Source: Mucilaginibacter aquariorum
GTDB taxonomy: Bacteria > Bacteroidota > Bacteroidia > Sphingobacteriales > Sphingobacteriaceae
Reading direction: 5' to 3'
Assembly: GCF_024498135.1 (NCBI RefSeq)
Contig: NZ_JANHOH010000001.1
Span: 248,001 to 312,000 of the forward strand
Length of the DNA stretch: 64,000 nucleotides
Part shown: piece by piece, positions 46,480 through 55,711 of the stretch
Numbering within the stretch: position 1 is the first letter of the stretch
Layout of the letters: each line of letters begins with the position of its first letter
Notes under the pieces: model-generated
Databases searched by the model: none
Told to the model about the DNA's origin: nothing
What the model saw: only the letters and a program-made list of their open reading frames with translations
Made by a program: the position numbers and the translations under genes

Positions 46480-46513
46480 AAAATTATTTAAGTATAAAAC
46501 ATAACTGTAAGAA

Positions 46514-48775
46514 ATGAAAAATTTGCCTAAATATCTTAAACACTGGTATTACTTTTTAATAAGTGTAGTATTCTTTATCGGCTTGGCAGTGTTGTATATA
46601 ATGTATGCCACGCCCGTTTACAAAGTAACTGCAACCATACTAATTCAGGACGACAAAAAAGGTGACGGGATGCTTAAACAAACCGCTTTTAGTGATCTGA
46701 ATATGTTTCACACCGTTAAGAACGTTGATAATGAGATCCAGCTGTTAAAATCATATAACTTGTTAGAAAAAGTTTTCAAGCAACTATCATTAGACAGCCG
46801 TTATTATACCAATGGAACGTTTAGAGAAAAGGAAATATACGGGCGCGACGTGCCGGTTAAAGTAGCCATAACTAAACTATACAATGGAGCTTACGATATT
46901 GAACCCAAAATTGTTATTTTAGATGATAGTACATTTACATATTTAGCAGATAAAGACGAAAGAGCGGTAACCTATCAGTTCGGCCAACTTATCCGCGAAC
47001 CACAATATGAGTGCAGGGTATTTAAATCCTCAACTTTTAAAATAACCAACAAACCAATTTATTTTAAATTTAATAACTTAAAATCAATGGCCCGGGCTTA
47101 TGCCAATGGCAGGTTAGAAATAGCACCGGTAATAAAAGATGCAAATACTATTTCTTTAGGTGTAAGTGATGCAATATCTCAAAGAGGGATAGATATACTT
47201 AACACCCTAATAACAGCTTACAATCAAAATAATGTAGAAAGCAAAAGTAAGCTTGCCCTGGCCACAATCCAATTTATTGATGACCGTATTAAGTATTTGG
47301 GTAGAGATTTATCTACAGTAGAACAAAATGTTGCCCAATACAAGCAAAATAACATGGTTACAGATGTAAATGCTGATGCCCAGGTTAATTTGCACCGGGC
47401 CGATGATTATAGCTCTGAATTAGGGAAAATAGATCTTCAGTTAAAAATGCTTGACGCCACTGAAACTTACTTTAATCAATCGGTAAACCAATCTACTTTA
47501 GTTCCGAGTACACTGGCTATTCAGGATGCAACTTTATCAGCACTTATTAACAGGTATAATAGCCTGCAGCTCGACTATCAGAACTTATTGGGTGTAAATG
47601 AACCAAATAACCCACTGGTAATTAATGCAAAACAGCAATTAATTAACCTAAAACAAAGCATCCAGGAGAATCTGCGGAATATTAAAAAAGGCTTGCAGTT
47701 AAGCTATAATAATTTGGCCTCAAATACTGCCAGGTTTGAATCGAAGGTTAAAACAGTGCCTACAATTGAGAAGGAATTGCTACAACGTAACAGGCAGCAG
47801 GATGTTAAAGAAAGCTTGTTTGCTTACCTGGTACAAAAACGCGAAGAAACTGCGCTTTCATTAACTGCTGCACAAACAGATGCGCAGGTAATAAACAGCC
47901 CCAATACAGGCGATGGCCCGGATAGCCCTAAAAAACCGCTGATAATCTTATACTCATTTATTTTAGGACTTATAGTACCTGCCTTTGTTATACAGGGTAA
48001 AGAGCATTTAAATAAAAAAGTGCAGCACGTAAGCGAGTTAAAACTTTTGCCAAGCGTACGCATATTGGGAGAGCTAAGCCACTCAAAAGATAAGATGAGT
48101 TTGGTAGTAAAAAAGGGCAGTCGTACAAATATATCCGAGCTGTTTAAGTACATCAGGGTAAATTTAAATTGTGATACTACAAATGGTGTCAGCAGGGTAC
48201 TAATGGTAACTTCAAGCATGCAAGGGGAAGGTAAAACCTTCGTTAGCTTAAATCTTGGTGCAACATTAGCCCTTACAGATAAAAATGTTGTGTTGCTTGA
48301 GTTTGATTTGCGGAAGCCGGACTTATTAAATAGATTGAAACTAGACAGCAAGCCTGGAATAACAGAATATTTAAATTCAGAAGACACCAATTTATCTGAT
48401 ATTATCAGACCATCAGGAGTGGCGAACAACTTGTGGGTAATTGGAAGTGGGAAACTGCCGCAAGATCCGTCAGAAGAATTACTTAATCCGAAGCTAGATC
48501 AGCTTTTTGAAACGCTGAAAAAGAAGTTTGATTATATCATTATAGATACGTCGCCGGTTGGCCTTGTTGCTGATGCCTTTAGTTTTGAAAGGCACGTAGA
48601 TGCTACGCTTTACGTGGTGAGGTATAATTATACCAATAAGATGTACCTGAATACAATTGAAGACATATTTAAAAATAGTAAGCTCACCAACCCAATGATT
48701 GTTTTAAACGATGCACGGCCCGAAAATTTAGAAAATTACGGATATGCAAGTACTGATTACGTTTATTCGGAATAA
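46514..48775 (+). CDS. Wzc-type polysaccharide co-polymerase / tyrosine kinase
   Basis: A 753-residue protein. Residues 1-140 hold a membrane helix and Wzz-like domain (ATPVYKVTATILIQDDKKGDGM); about 230-450 are periplasmic coiled-coil helices; a second membrane helix follows (LIILYSFILGLIVPAFVI, about 480-500). The cytoplasmic BY-kinase domain has Walker A in SSMQGEGKTF (Lys574), Walker A' in VVLLEFDLRKPD, and Walker B in YIIIDTSPVG. The C-terminus ends with four tyrosines at 742, 744, 749 and 751, the autophosphorylation cluster, which is short compared with many Wzc. Cycling phosphorylation controls polymer length and export together with the Wza-like protein upstream. Confidence 0.92.
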   Translation: MKNLPKYLKHWYYFLISVVFFIGLAVLYIMYATPVYKVTATILIQDDKKGDGMLKQTAFSDLNMFHTVKNVDNEIQLLKSYNLLEKVFKQLSLDSRYYTNGTFREKEIYGRDVPVKVAITKLYNGAYDIEPKIVILDDSTFTYLADKDERAVTYQFGQLIREPQYECRVFKSSTFKITNKPIYFKFNNLKSMARAYANGRLEIAPVIKDANTISLGVSDAISQRGIDILNTLITAYNQNNVESKSKLALATIQFIDDRIKYLGRDLSTVEQNVAQYKQNNMVTDVNADAQVNLHRADDYSSELGKIDLQLKMLDATETYFNQSVNQSTLVPSTLAIQDATLSALINRYNSLQLDYQNLLGVNEPNNPLVINAKQQLINLKQSIQENLRNIKKGLQLSYNNLASNTARFESKVKTVPTIEKELLQRNRQQDVKESLFAYLVQKREETALSLTAAQTDAQVINSPNTGDGPDSPKKPLIILYSFILGLIVPAFVIQGKEHLNKKVQHVSELKLLPSVRILGELSHSKDKMSLVVKKGSRTNISELFKYIRVNLNCDTTNGVSRVLMVTSSMQGEGKTFVSLNLGATLALTDKNVVLLEFDLRKPDLLNRLKLDSKPGITEYLNSEDTNLSDIIRPSGVANNLWVIGSGKLPQDPSEELLNPKLDQLFETLKKKFDYIIIDTSPVGLVADAFSFERHVDATLYVVRYNYTNKMYLNTIEDIFKNSKLTNPMIVLNDARPENLENYGYASTDYVYSE

Positions 48776-49095
48776 TATTATTCGGGATAATATATTGTAA
48801 GTAATGTCCTTTTGATGCCAGATAAAACTGGCCTGTTATCGTCACTATACCAAAATTATAAGCCGATCCTAAAACAGAAAGCTCCGGTAATTAATGCCAC
48901 TGCTTACTGTGTGCCCCAAAAACAGAAGGTTTTTAGCCTTCAAAAAAACAGAAGGGTCCTTTGGCCTTCAAAAAAATAAAAAGTTAGCTAATCGGCATGT
49001 AACCGAGATGGCGAAGCCATATACCACCACTATACCTAAACTAAGAAAACGATTTTTTAGTATCTGTCCAGGAATTTTCTTAAACAAAAAATATT
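48776..49095 (+). promoter_or_regulatory. Hairpin-rich spacer ahead of the NusG-like gene
   Basis: A 320-bp gap inside the operon. Three hairpins are visible: GCCAG 48817-48821 with CTGGC 48828-48832; GAAGG 48925-48929 with CCTTC 48937-48941; and GAAGG 48951-48955 with CCTTC 48965-48969. The last two form a tandem repeat, each arm followed by a run of A. A weak overlapping frame (48894-49250) is not considered a gene. This is a likely site of transcriptional control by the NusG-like protein. Confidence 0.6.
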
Positions 49096-49620
49096 ATGGA
49101 ATTGGTTTACATCACAAAAAAGAACTTGTCCAGGCGTTGGTTGGTCATCTATACCCGCCCACGCTGGGAGAAAAAAGTAAGTCAGCTATTAGATACGCAG
49201 GGTATAATATCTTACTGCCCTGTAAGAAAGATAGAGAATCAATGGGCTGATCGAAAAAAAATAGTGGAGGTTCCGCTATTTGCCTCTTATGTATTCACAA
49301 AGGTAAACGCCCTTGAAGAATGCAAAGTAAGGCAAACCCTTGGTGTTATAAATTTTATATACTACCAGGGCAAACCGGCAGAAGTTCAGGATAAGGTGAT
49401 CGAAGATATTCGTCACTTCTTAAATATTTGCCCGGATATGGAGGTTGTTAGCCTTAATAACTTATCTGTTGGGGATAAAGTCAGGATAAAAAATGGCGCC
49501 TTTAATAACCACGAAGGTGAGATAATAGAAATTCAAGGTAAACATGTGCTAATGATGCTTGATAATCTTGGTTGTTATTTGGTAGCCAGGGTGCCGGTTA
49601 ATAATATCATTATCGCTTAA
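49096..49620 (+). CDS. NusG-like antitermination factor, UpxY type
   Basis: A 174-residue protein with an NGN domain (about 12-105: RRWLVIYTRPRWEKKVSQLL, then VEVPLFASYVFTKV and TLGVINFIYYQGKPAEV) and a C-terminal KOW-like domain (about 122-174: LSVGDKVRIKNGAFNNHEGEII). Specialised NusG paralogues of this type (UpxY in Bacteroides, RfaH in proteobacteria) let RNA polymerase read through long surface-polysaccharide operons. Its place within the exopolysaccharide locus, behind a hairpin-rich spacer, fits. It is shorter than the housekeeping NusG. The ATG at 49096 is preceded by an A-rich stretch. Confidence 0.9.
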   Translation: MELVYITKKNLSRRWLVIYTRPRWEKKVSQLLDTQGIISYCPVRKIENQWADRKKIVEVPLFASYVFTKVNALEECKVRQTLGVINFIYYQGKPAEVQDKVIEDIRHFLNICPDMEVVSLNNLSVGDKVRIKNGAFNNHEGEIIEIQGKHVLMMLDNLGCYLVARVPVNNIIIA

Positions 49621-49632
49621 CACTAAACTTTT

Positions 49633-50934
49633 ATGAATAATCAGATTATTGATAACCCTAAAATAGCAATTATAGGATTGGGATATGTTGGCCTTCCGTT
49701 GGCTGTAGAATTTGCAAAACAATATAAAGTTTTTGGAATGGATACCAGCACAACGCGGATAAATGACCTTAAAGAATACCGCGACCGTACATTAGAAATT
49801 ACCCCTGAAGAATTGCAGGACGTAGTTACTTTTGATTGCACCACCACAAAAGGGTTATATCTTACCACCCAAATGGAGCAGACAAGAAATTGTTCTGTAT
49901 TTATAATAACAGTACCAACGCCGGTTGATAAAAACAACCGCCCCGATTTAACCCCGCTTTTTAAAGCGAGCGGCATGGTTGGCAAAATGTTAAAAAAAGG
50001 TGATATCGTTGTTTATGAGTCAACGGTATATCCTGGGGTAACAGAGCAGGAATGCGTGCCTGTGCTTGAAAAACATTCGGGATTAAAATTTAACGTTGAT
50101 TTTTTTGCCGGATACTCTCCTGAGCGGATCAATCCGGGCGATAAAGAACATACCGTTTCTCTTATCAAAAAGGTTACATCAGGATCTACCGAAGAAACCG
50201 CTGAACGTGTAGATAGTTTATACAGGTCTATTATTAAAGCAGGAACCCATAAGGCCTCATCTATAAAAGTGGCTGAAGCTGCAAAAGTGATTGAAAATGC
50301 TCAGCGGGATATAAATATTGCTTTTGTGAATGAATTAGCCAAGATTTTTAATAGACTGGGTATTAGTACAAGCGAAGTTTTAACAGCTGCCGGTACTAAA
50401 TGGAATTTCTTACAATTTAAACCAGGCTTAGTAGGAGGCCACTGTATAGGGGTAGACCCGTATTATCTGGCACAAAAAGCGCAGGAGGTTGGATATCACC
50501 CCGAAATAATTTTAGCCGGAAGAAGGTTAAATGATGGCATGGGCAGTTACGTAGCCGATGAATTGATCAAATACATGCTGTTAAATGGCATACAGGTATT
50601 AAATAGTAAAATATTAATACTGGGCTTTACTTTTAAAGAAGACTGCCCGGATACCCGTAATACAAAAGTTATTGATATCGTTAACCGGCTTAAAAGTTAT
50701 CAAGCCAAGGTTTTTATTCAAGACCCATGGGTTAACGTGCAAAAAGTAGAAGAAGAGTACGGAATTGAATTTGACAGTAATAATGGCACCCCCAAAAAGT
50801 ATGATGCTATTATTATGGCCGTTGCTCATAAAGCCTTTAAGGATATTGACATTAAGCCAATGCTTATGAAGCATACTGTTGTGTATGATCTTAAGGCAAC
50901 CCTGCCGGATAACGTGGTGAATTTTCGTTTGTAA
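49633..50934 (+). CDS. tviB: UDP-N-acetylhexosamine 6-dehydrogenase, TviB/WbpO type
   Basis: A 433-residue nucleotide-sugar dehydrogenase. The NAD site is [17 protein letters not shown]; the middle domain carries [17 protein letters not shown] sequence ([13 protein letters not shown]), [19 protein letters not shown], and the catalytic Cys271 in [16 protein letters not shown]. The PGDK and GVDPYYL blocks separate the TviB/WbpO/WbpA group (HexNAc substrates) from UDP-glucose dehydrogenases. The reaction makes UDP-N-acetylhexosaminuronic acid, either UDP-GalNAcA or UDP-GlcNAcA. It is followed by a WbpP-like 4-epimerase, as in Vi antigen and P. aeruginosa O6 loci. It lies 12 bp after the NusG-like gene. 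Confidence 0.88.
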   Translation: MNNQIIDNPKIAIIGLGYVGLPLAVEFAKQYKVFGMDTSTTRINDLKEYRDRTLEITPEELQDVVTFDCTTTKGLYLTTQMEQTRNCSVFIITVPTPVDKNNRPDLTPLFKASGMVGKMLKKGDIVVYESTVYPGVTEQECVPVLEKHSGLKFNVDFFAGYSPERINPGDKEHTVSLIKKVTSGSTEETAERVDSLYRSIIKAGTHKASSIKVAEAAKVIENAQRDINIAFVNELAKIFNRLGISTSEVLTAAGTKWNFLQFKPGLVGGHCIGVDPYYLAQKAQEVGYHPEIILAGRRLNDGMGSYVADELIKYMLLNGIQVLNSKILILGFTFKEDCPDTRNTKVIDIVNRLKSYQAKVFIQDPWVNVQKVEEEYGIEFDSNNGTPKKYDAIIMAVAHKAFKDIDIKPMLMKHTVVYDLKATLPDNVVNFRL

Positions 50935-50954
50935 CCTTTAACTATAAAAACAAT

Positions 50955-51977
50955 ATGACCAACTACAGTTTACCTTATCACGGTGATAAGGAATTATCTA
51001 ACTATTCATTTTTAGTAACAGGAGGCGCGGGGTTTATCGGAACAAATCTGGTTGAGTACCTTTTAAAGTACGGAGCTGGTCATGTTCGTGTGCTGGATAA
51101 TTTTTCGACAGGCCTTAGAGAAAATGTAGACAGATTTTTCCTGCATAGTAATTTCGAATTAATAGAAGGTGACATAAGAGATTATGACACCTGTGAAATG
51201 GCTGTTAAAGGAATGGATTTTGTGTTACATCAGGCCGCTTTGGGGTCGGTACCAAGGTCAATTGCAGATCCGGTAACAACTAATGAGGTTAACATCTCCG
51301 GGTTTTTAAATGTGATGCTTGCATCAAGTAAAGAAAACGTAAAAAGAGTAGTTTATGCCGCTTCTTCATCTACTTATGGTGACAGTGCCGAACTGCCTAA
51401 GGTTGAAGAGCGTATTGGCAAACCATTATCGCCATATGCTATCACCAAATATGTTAATGAACTTTACGCAAGTGTATTTGCAGATGTTTTTAACTTGGAA
51501 ACTATTGGCCTGCGTTATTTTAATGTATTTGGTAAACGGCAAAACCCAGAGGGCGCTTATGCTGCAGTTATTCCCAAATTTGTAAAGCAACTTATGAATT
51601 ATGAAAGCCCGGTTATTAATGGCGATGGCAGCACATCCCGCGATTTTACCTACATTGATAATGTAGTGCAAATGAACATTAAAGCCGCGTTAACTGATGA
51701 CTTAACAGCTGTTAACCAGGTATATAATGTGGCCGTTGGCGAACGTACAACACTAAACGAATTAATAAATCTGCTTAAGAAATATTTGGCAGAAATTGAT
51801 CCTCAGATTGGGGATGTGCAAATTAAATACGGGCCTGAAAGGGCGGGTGATATAGCGCATTCACTTGCAAGTATTGATAAAGCGGTAAGGTTATTAGACT
51901 ATCAGCCGCATTATAATATCGCACAAGGTCTTCAGGAAGCTATTCACTGGTATGCAAGAGAACAACAGGCCTCCTGA
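50955..51977 (+). CDS. wbpP: UDP-N-acetylglucosamine 4-epimerase, WbpP/TviC type
   Basis: A 340-residue extended SDR. The NAD motif is TGGAGFIGTNL; Ser in AASSSTYGDSAELPKVEE and Tyr161-Lys165 in PYAITKYVNELYA form the catalytic set; LRYFNVFGKRQNPEGAYAAVIPKFV follows. The TYGDSxxLPKVE and GKPLSPYAITKYVNEL blocks are those of WbpP, which interconverts UDP-GlcNAc and UDP-GalNAc (and their uronic acids). With the dehydrogenase upstream it gives UDP-GalNAcA. Its 3' end overlaps the flippase start by 26 bp, so translation is coupled. Confidence 0.88.
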   Translation: MTNYSLPYHGDKELSNYSFLVTGGAGFIGTNLVEYLLKYGAGHVRVLDNFSTGLRENVDRFFLHSNFELIEGDIRDYDTCEMAVKGMDFVLHQAALGSVPRSIADPVTTNEVNISGFLNVMLASSKENVKRVVYAASSSTYGDSAELPKVEERIGKPLSPYAITKYVNELYASVFADVFNLETIGLRYFNVFGKRQNPEGAYAAVIPKFVKQLMNYESPVINGDGSTSRDFTYIDNVVQMNIKAALTDDLTAVNQVYNVAVGERTTLNELINLLKKYLAEIDPQIGDVQIKYGPERAGDIAHSLASIDKAVRLLDYQPHYNIAQGLQEAIHWYAREQQAS

Positions 51978-53406
51978 CCGGCAACTGCAGCGCGAAGGCG
52001 TAAATGCCTTTAAGTGGGCGCTGGTTGATAAGTTCGGATCACAAGTTATTGTGTTGATGAACACACTGGTGCTGGCCAGGCTGCTTGACCCGCATGATTT
52101 TGGACTTATAAGTGTACTTTATATTTTCATGTCCATTTCCAGTGCCTTTGTAGATAGCGGAATGGGAGGGGGACTGATTAGGAAACAAGATCTGAGCAAT
52201 ACCGATTGTAATACCTTTTTCTTATTCAATATTTTCACCGGGGTGTTTTTTTATGGATTGCTGTTTTTCTTAGCACCAGTTATCGCTAATTTTTATCACG
52301 AACCAACGCTTGTTATGCTGATTAGAATACTAAGCATAACTGTATTGGTCAACGCGGTAAGTTTAATTCATAAAAGTTTACTAGTTAAAAATTTAAGATA
52401 TAAACTGGTTACAAGGGCATCGTTCCTGGCAGCTATATTAAGTACTATAATTGCCTTAATATTAGCTTGGAAAGGGTTTGGGGTATGGTCGTTATTAACA
52501 CTGCAAGTATCCCAATCTATATTCTATATGCTTTTATTATGGAAGTTTTCCGGATGGCTCCCAGGCCTTAAATTCTCCTGGGCATCATTTAAAGAACTAT
52601 ACGGATTTGGATTTGGTTTATTTTTAACGGCATTAGTAAATATTATATACGCCAATATTTATCAGCCGCTAATAGGTAAGTTTTTCTCCATTGCCTATTC
52701 GGGATACTTTTATCAGGCTAAAAGGTTATATGAGGTGCCGGTATTATCTATTTCTTCTGTAGTTGACTCTGTTACTTATCCAATATTGGTTAGATATCAA
52801 AACAACAGGGAAGGGCTGGTTGAGAATTACCAAAAGATTGTGCGCTTGTTATTATTTGTATCAATCCCCATTATTATAACAATAGGTTTTTTGGCCCACC
52901 CGCTGGTGTTGGTATTGCTTGGTAAAAAATGGTTATTCTCTGCAGATCTGCTGCAAATATTGAGTTTTTCGGGTATATTTCTTATCCTGGAAACTATTAA
53001 CGGTAGCCTAATGAAAGTTGAAGGCCGCACCAAACTGATATTTAAACTGGAAGTGCTTAAAAAGGTTATTATAACCATTAACATTATTATTTTTTGCCAG
53101 TTTGGGATTAAAACACTGGTTTACGGCATAGTTATAAATTCCTTTATATCGTTTGTAATCAATCAGTATTTCACCAGCATCAGAATAGCCAGTTATAAAA
53201 AATTATTTACCCTGTTTATAATTGGTTCAATAATGGCAATAGTGATACTGAATCTTGCAAGGGTAATACTCAATCCATATTATGCCATATTACTGGGAGG
53301 TATAAGCGGCATTTTAACCTATTTAGCAGCAAGCTATTTGCTGAAATTTCCAGAGCTACGGTGGATCTTCATGATCATAACCAATAAAATTAAAACTGTT
53401 TCTTAA
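51952..53406 (+). CDS. Wzx-type polysaccharide flippase
   Basis: A 484-residue membrane protein of the MOP/Wzx superfamily, with 12-14 hydrophobic helices and the family opening FKWALVDKFGSQVIVLMNTLVLARLLDPHDFG style block at about 20-50. It would flip undecaprenyl-linked repeat units across the inner membrane for polymerisation. The start at 51952 lies 26 bp inside the epimerase gene; no later start before the first helix is as good. It is followed after 29 bp by the polymerase-like gene. Substrate specificity cannot be inferred. Confidence 0.85.
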   Translation: MQENNRPPDRQLQREGVNAFKWALVDKFGSQVIVLMNTLVLARLLDPHDFGLISVLYIFMSISSAFVDSGMGGGLIRKQDLSNTDCNTFFLFNIFTGVFFYGLLFFLAPVIANFYHEPTLVMLIRILSITVLVNAVSLIHKSLLVKNLRYKLVTRASFLAAILSTIIALILAWKGFGVWSLLTLQVSQSIFYMLLLWKFSGWLPGLKFSWASFKELYGFGFGLFLTALVNIIYANIYQPLIGKFFSIAYSGYFYQAKRLYEVPVLSISSVVDSVTYPILVRYQNNREGLVENYQKIVRLLLFVSIPIIITIGFLAHPLVLVLLGKKWLFSADLLQILSFSGIFLILETINGSLMKVEGRTKLIFKLEVLKKVIITINIIIFCQFGIKTLVYGIVINSFISFVINQYFTSIRIASYKKLFTLFIIGSIMAIVILNLARVILNPYYAILLGGISGILTYLAASYLLKFPELRWIFMIITNKIKTVS

Positions 53407-53435
53407 CTGTTTATACTGTAACGTCACTCAATAAA

Positions 53436-54629
53436 ATGATTAAAAAAGGAATAATATTGTTTTTGATACTGATGTATCAATATACATTGATGGCAGATAT
53501 CTTCCTTAATTCTTATTTTAAACTGCCAACCCCGTTTTTGTTTGGTGTTCCGCTGATCTTATTTTTTGCAGTAAAGAAGTTTTATACGGTTGAATTTGGC
53601 TGGGAAACCTTCTTTTTTATAGCCGCCAATTTGCTCTACTATGCTATTGGCCAGGACGATTATAAACCAGCTATTGTAAACTGTATTACATTTATTGTGT
53701 GCATGTTGTATTTTAAATCGTTTATTGGAGATAATAACGCCCGTTTTAAAATAGCTGTATTTTTATTCTTTATATTATTAGGAATATCTGTTTGCATAAT
53801 GCTGGCCGACCATTTATTCCCTCAGCGTGTAGATAGTTTACGATCAACGTTGTTAGGATCGCCTGTAACGCAGAGCCCTACCGGAATAAGTACAACAATA
53901 TTTACTTTTGGTTATCAGTTGGCTGCATTTACCAGCTTTACAATAGTTGCAGCATTTTTATGGAAAAGAAGTATGTTTTTGCCTGTAGTTGCATTGTTTG
54001 CTTGTCTTATAGCCGCCTGGTATGGTATGCAAAGATCAGCACTAATAGCTTTTGGATTATCTGTAATAGGTTTTACCTTATTTTATTATAAAGAAAGAGC
54101 TATACCTATATTAGGTGCAACGCTGGTTGGTTGTTTACTCTTCTTTTTATTGGTGCTTAAACCATACGCAAGCACCAGCGATAACATCTTAGATAAAACA
54201 AACCGAAACACCGAAAATGGAGAAAACAGATCAGAGCTCTTTTTCGAGAATTTAAAAATATACGCAGATTATCCATTTGGGCTGGTGTTTTATGGAAAGC
54301 AATGGAAGGATGCTATAACCGGGAGTTATGTTTTTTCAAGCGGCATTACATCTCACAATGCTTACTTAATGTTTTTTACTTATCTGGGGCCTTTTGTAGG
54401 TATTGCTTTACTATTAGGTTTGTATTACCCTGCTTTTAAAGCATTTAAGTTTGCTGCATTTAATATACGAAAGCCCCAACACAAGTTATTTGTGGCCTTA
54501 TGTTTTTCACTATTGGCCATATCTATCAATTCACTGTTCCATAATGCCTGGTTGGTAAATGCAAACGGCCCCACTGTGTTTTTATATGCTGCTATTTTGC
54601 ACAAATATGATTTAAATACAGATGTATGA
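53436..54629 (+). CDS. O-antigen polymerase/ligase-like membrane protein (Wzy)
   Basis: A 397-residue protein with about 10-12 membrane helices and one large periplasmic loop (about 235-300, hydrophilic, with NRNTENGENRSELFFENL). The WYGMQRSALIAFG segment before the loop and the SHNAYLMFFTYLG block after it are those of the O-antigen ligase/polymerase family (PF04932-like). In this locus the Wzy polymerase role is the likely one, joining repeat units in the periplasm. Its stop overlaps the next start (ATGA), so it is co-translated with the GT4 gene. Sequence alone does not separate polymerase from ligase. Confidence 0.75.
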   Translation: MIKKGIILFLILMYQYTLMADIFLNSYFKLPTPFLFGVPLILFFAVKKFYTVEFGWETFFFIAANLLYYAIGQDDYKPAIVNCITFIVCMLYFKSFIGDNNARFKIAVFLFFILLGISVCIMLADHLFPQRVDSLRSTLLGSPVTQSPTGISTTIFTFGYQLAAFTSFTIVAAFLWKRSMFLPVVALFACLIAAWYGMQRSALIAFGLSVIGFTLFYYKERAIPILGATLVGCLLFFLLVLKPYASTSDNILDKTNRNTENGENRSELFFENLKIYADYPFGLVFYGKQWKDAITGSYVFSSGITSHNAYLMFFTYLGPFVGIALLLGLYYPAFKAFKFAAFNIRKPQHKLFVALCFSLLAISINSLFHNAWLVNANGPTVFLYAAILHKYDLNTDV

Positions 54630-55684
54630 AAAAGAAGGTTTTTTTCATAGTTAGTTCGCTAGTTGCAGGCGGATCAGAGCGGGTTTTTTGGCTGTTAAGC
54701 CAGTCTTTTGACAGGGATAAATATGATGTGAGCCTGGTTATTTTGAATGGTGTTAACCCACATCTTTCAACAGACTTGCCAATAAGGATCATTGATTTAA
54801 ATACTATCAAAGCATCCAGGTCATTTTTAAAACTGTATAAGTTTATAAAAAAGGAAAAACCCTATGCTATTTTTAGTACAGCAGCGCATATAAATTTATT
54901 AGTATCCCTTGTTTCTTTTTTTGTTAATGTCCCTATTATAATCGCGAGAGAATCTAATATTTTCCACCAGATGTTAACCATCGGAGACAGGAGTTCAAAG
55001 ATGTGGGAAATGCTGATAAATATTTTTTACAGGAGGTTTAAGGTGGTTATTTGCCAGTCGGACGAAATGCAAAAATCGTTTATCAATAATTTTGGGATAA
55101 AAGAAAATAAACTCACAATAATTCCAAATCCGGTAATCATACCTTTAAATATTGATGCGCCTGCAGATAAGGGATCATATAAGAAAATTTTAATTGTGGC
55201 CAGGTTGGTGCCCGAAAAAGGTCATCATCGCCTGCTCGAAATTTTTTCAGAGCTTCCGGCCGATTATCAGTTAACAATTGCCGGTGACGGGCCATTAATG
55301 GAAACAATAATAGAAACCGTTAAACAGCTTAATTTGCAGGATAGGGTTTTTATGCTGGGGAGGATCCGCAACGTTACCGAGGTTATTAGCAACCATCATG
55401 TTTTTGTACTTACATCTTATACCGAAGGTTTCCCTAATGCTGCGCTTGAGGCGTTGGCTGTAGGCATACCAGTAGTGGCGTTTAATGTAGGAGGGATAAC
55501 TGAATTGGTTCGGCCAGGTTTTAACGGTTACATTATTGAGCAGGATACACCTCCTGTATTTAGAAATTATCTTATAAAGGCCGCCGAAAAAGAATGGGAT
55601 ACAATGGCCATCCGCGATGATATTGCCCAGCGATTTGCAGTAGATAAAATTGCAAACAGATACCAGGAACTGATCAATTTCTAA
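54626..55684 (+). CDS. GT4 glycosyltransferase
   Basis: A 352-residue GT-B enzyme. The acceptor domain opens with FFIVSSLVAGGSERVFWLLSQ; the donor domain begins near ILIVARLVPEKGHHRLLEIF and has the E-x7-E motif in YTEGFPNAALEALAVGIPVVAFNVGG. It probably adds one sugar of the repeat unit on the cytoplasmic side of the membrane. It overlaps the polymerase gene by 4 bp and precedes asnB by 27 bp. Donor sugar is unknown. Confidence 0.87.
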   Translation: MKKKVFFIVSSLVAGGSERVFWLLSQSFDRDKYDVSLVILNGVNPHLSTDLPIRIIDLNTIKASRSFLKLYKFIKKEKPYAIFSTAAHINLLVSLVSFFVNVPIIIARESNIFHQMLTIGDRSSKMWEMLINIFYRRFKVVICQSDEMQKSFINNFGIKENKLTIIPNPVIIPLNIDAPADKGSYKKILIVARLVPEKGHHRLLEIFSELPADYQLTIAGDGPLMETIIETVKQLNLQDRVFMLGRIRNVTEVISNHHVFVLTSYTEGFPNAALEALAVGIPVVAFNVGGITELVRPGFNGYIIEQDTPPVFRNYLIKAAEKEWDTMAIRDDIAQRFAVDKIANRYQELINF

Positions 55685-55711
55685 TTCAGTATTCATTTTA
55701 ATTTTTAAGTA

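Noticed and set aside
48925..48969. Hairpins as Rho-independent terminators
   Set aside because: On the plus strand each is followed by A, not U. On the minus strand the T-runs precede the stems, so neither direction gives a terminator.
48894..49250. 118-codon frame before and across the NusG-like gene
   Set aside because: It starts in the hairpin-rich spacer, shows low-complexity Lys/Leu/Phe repeats that come from the tandem repeat, and overlaps the well-supported NusG-like gene in another frame.
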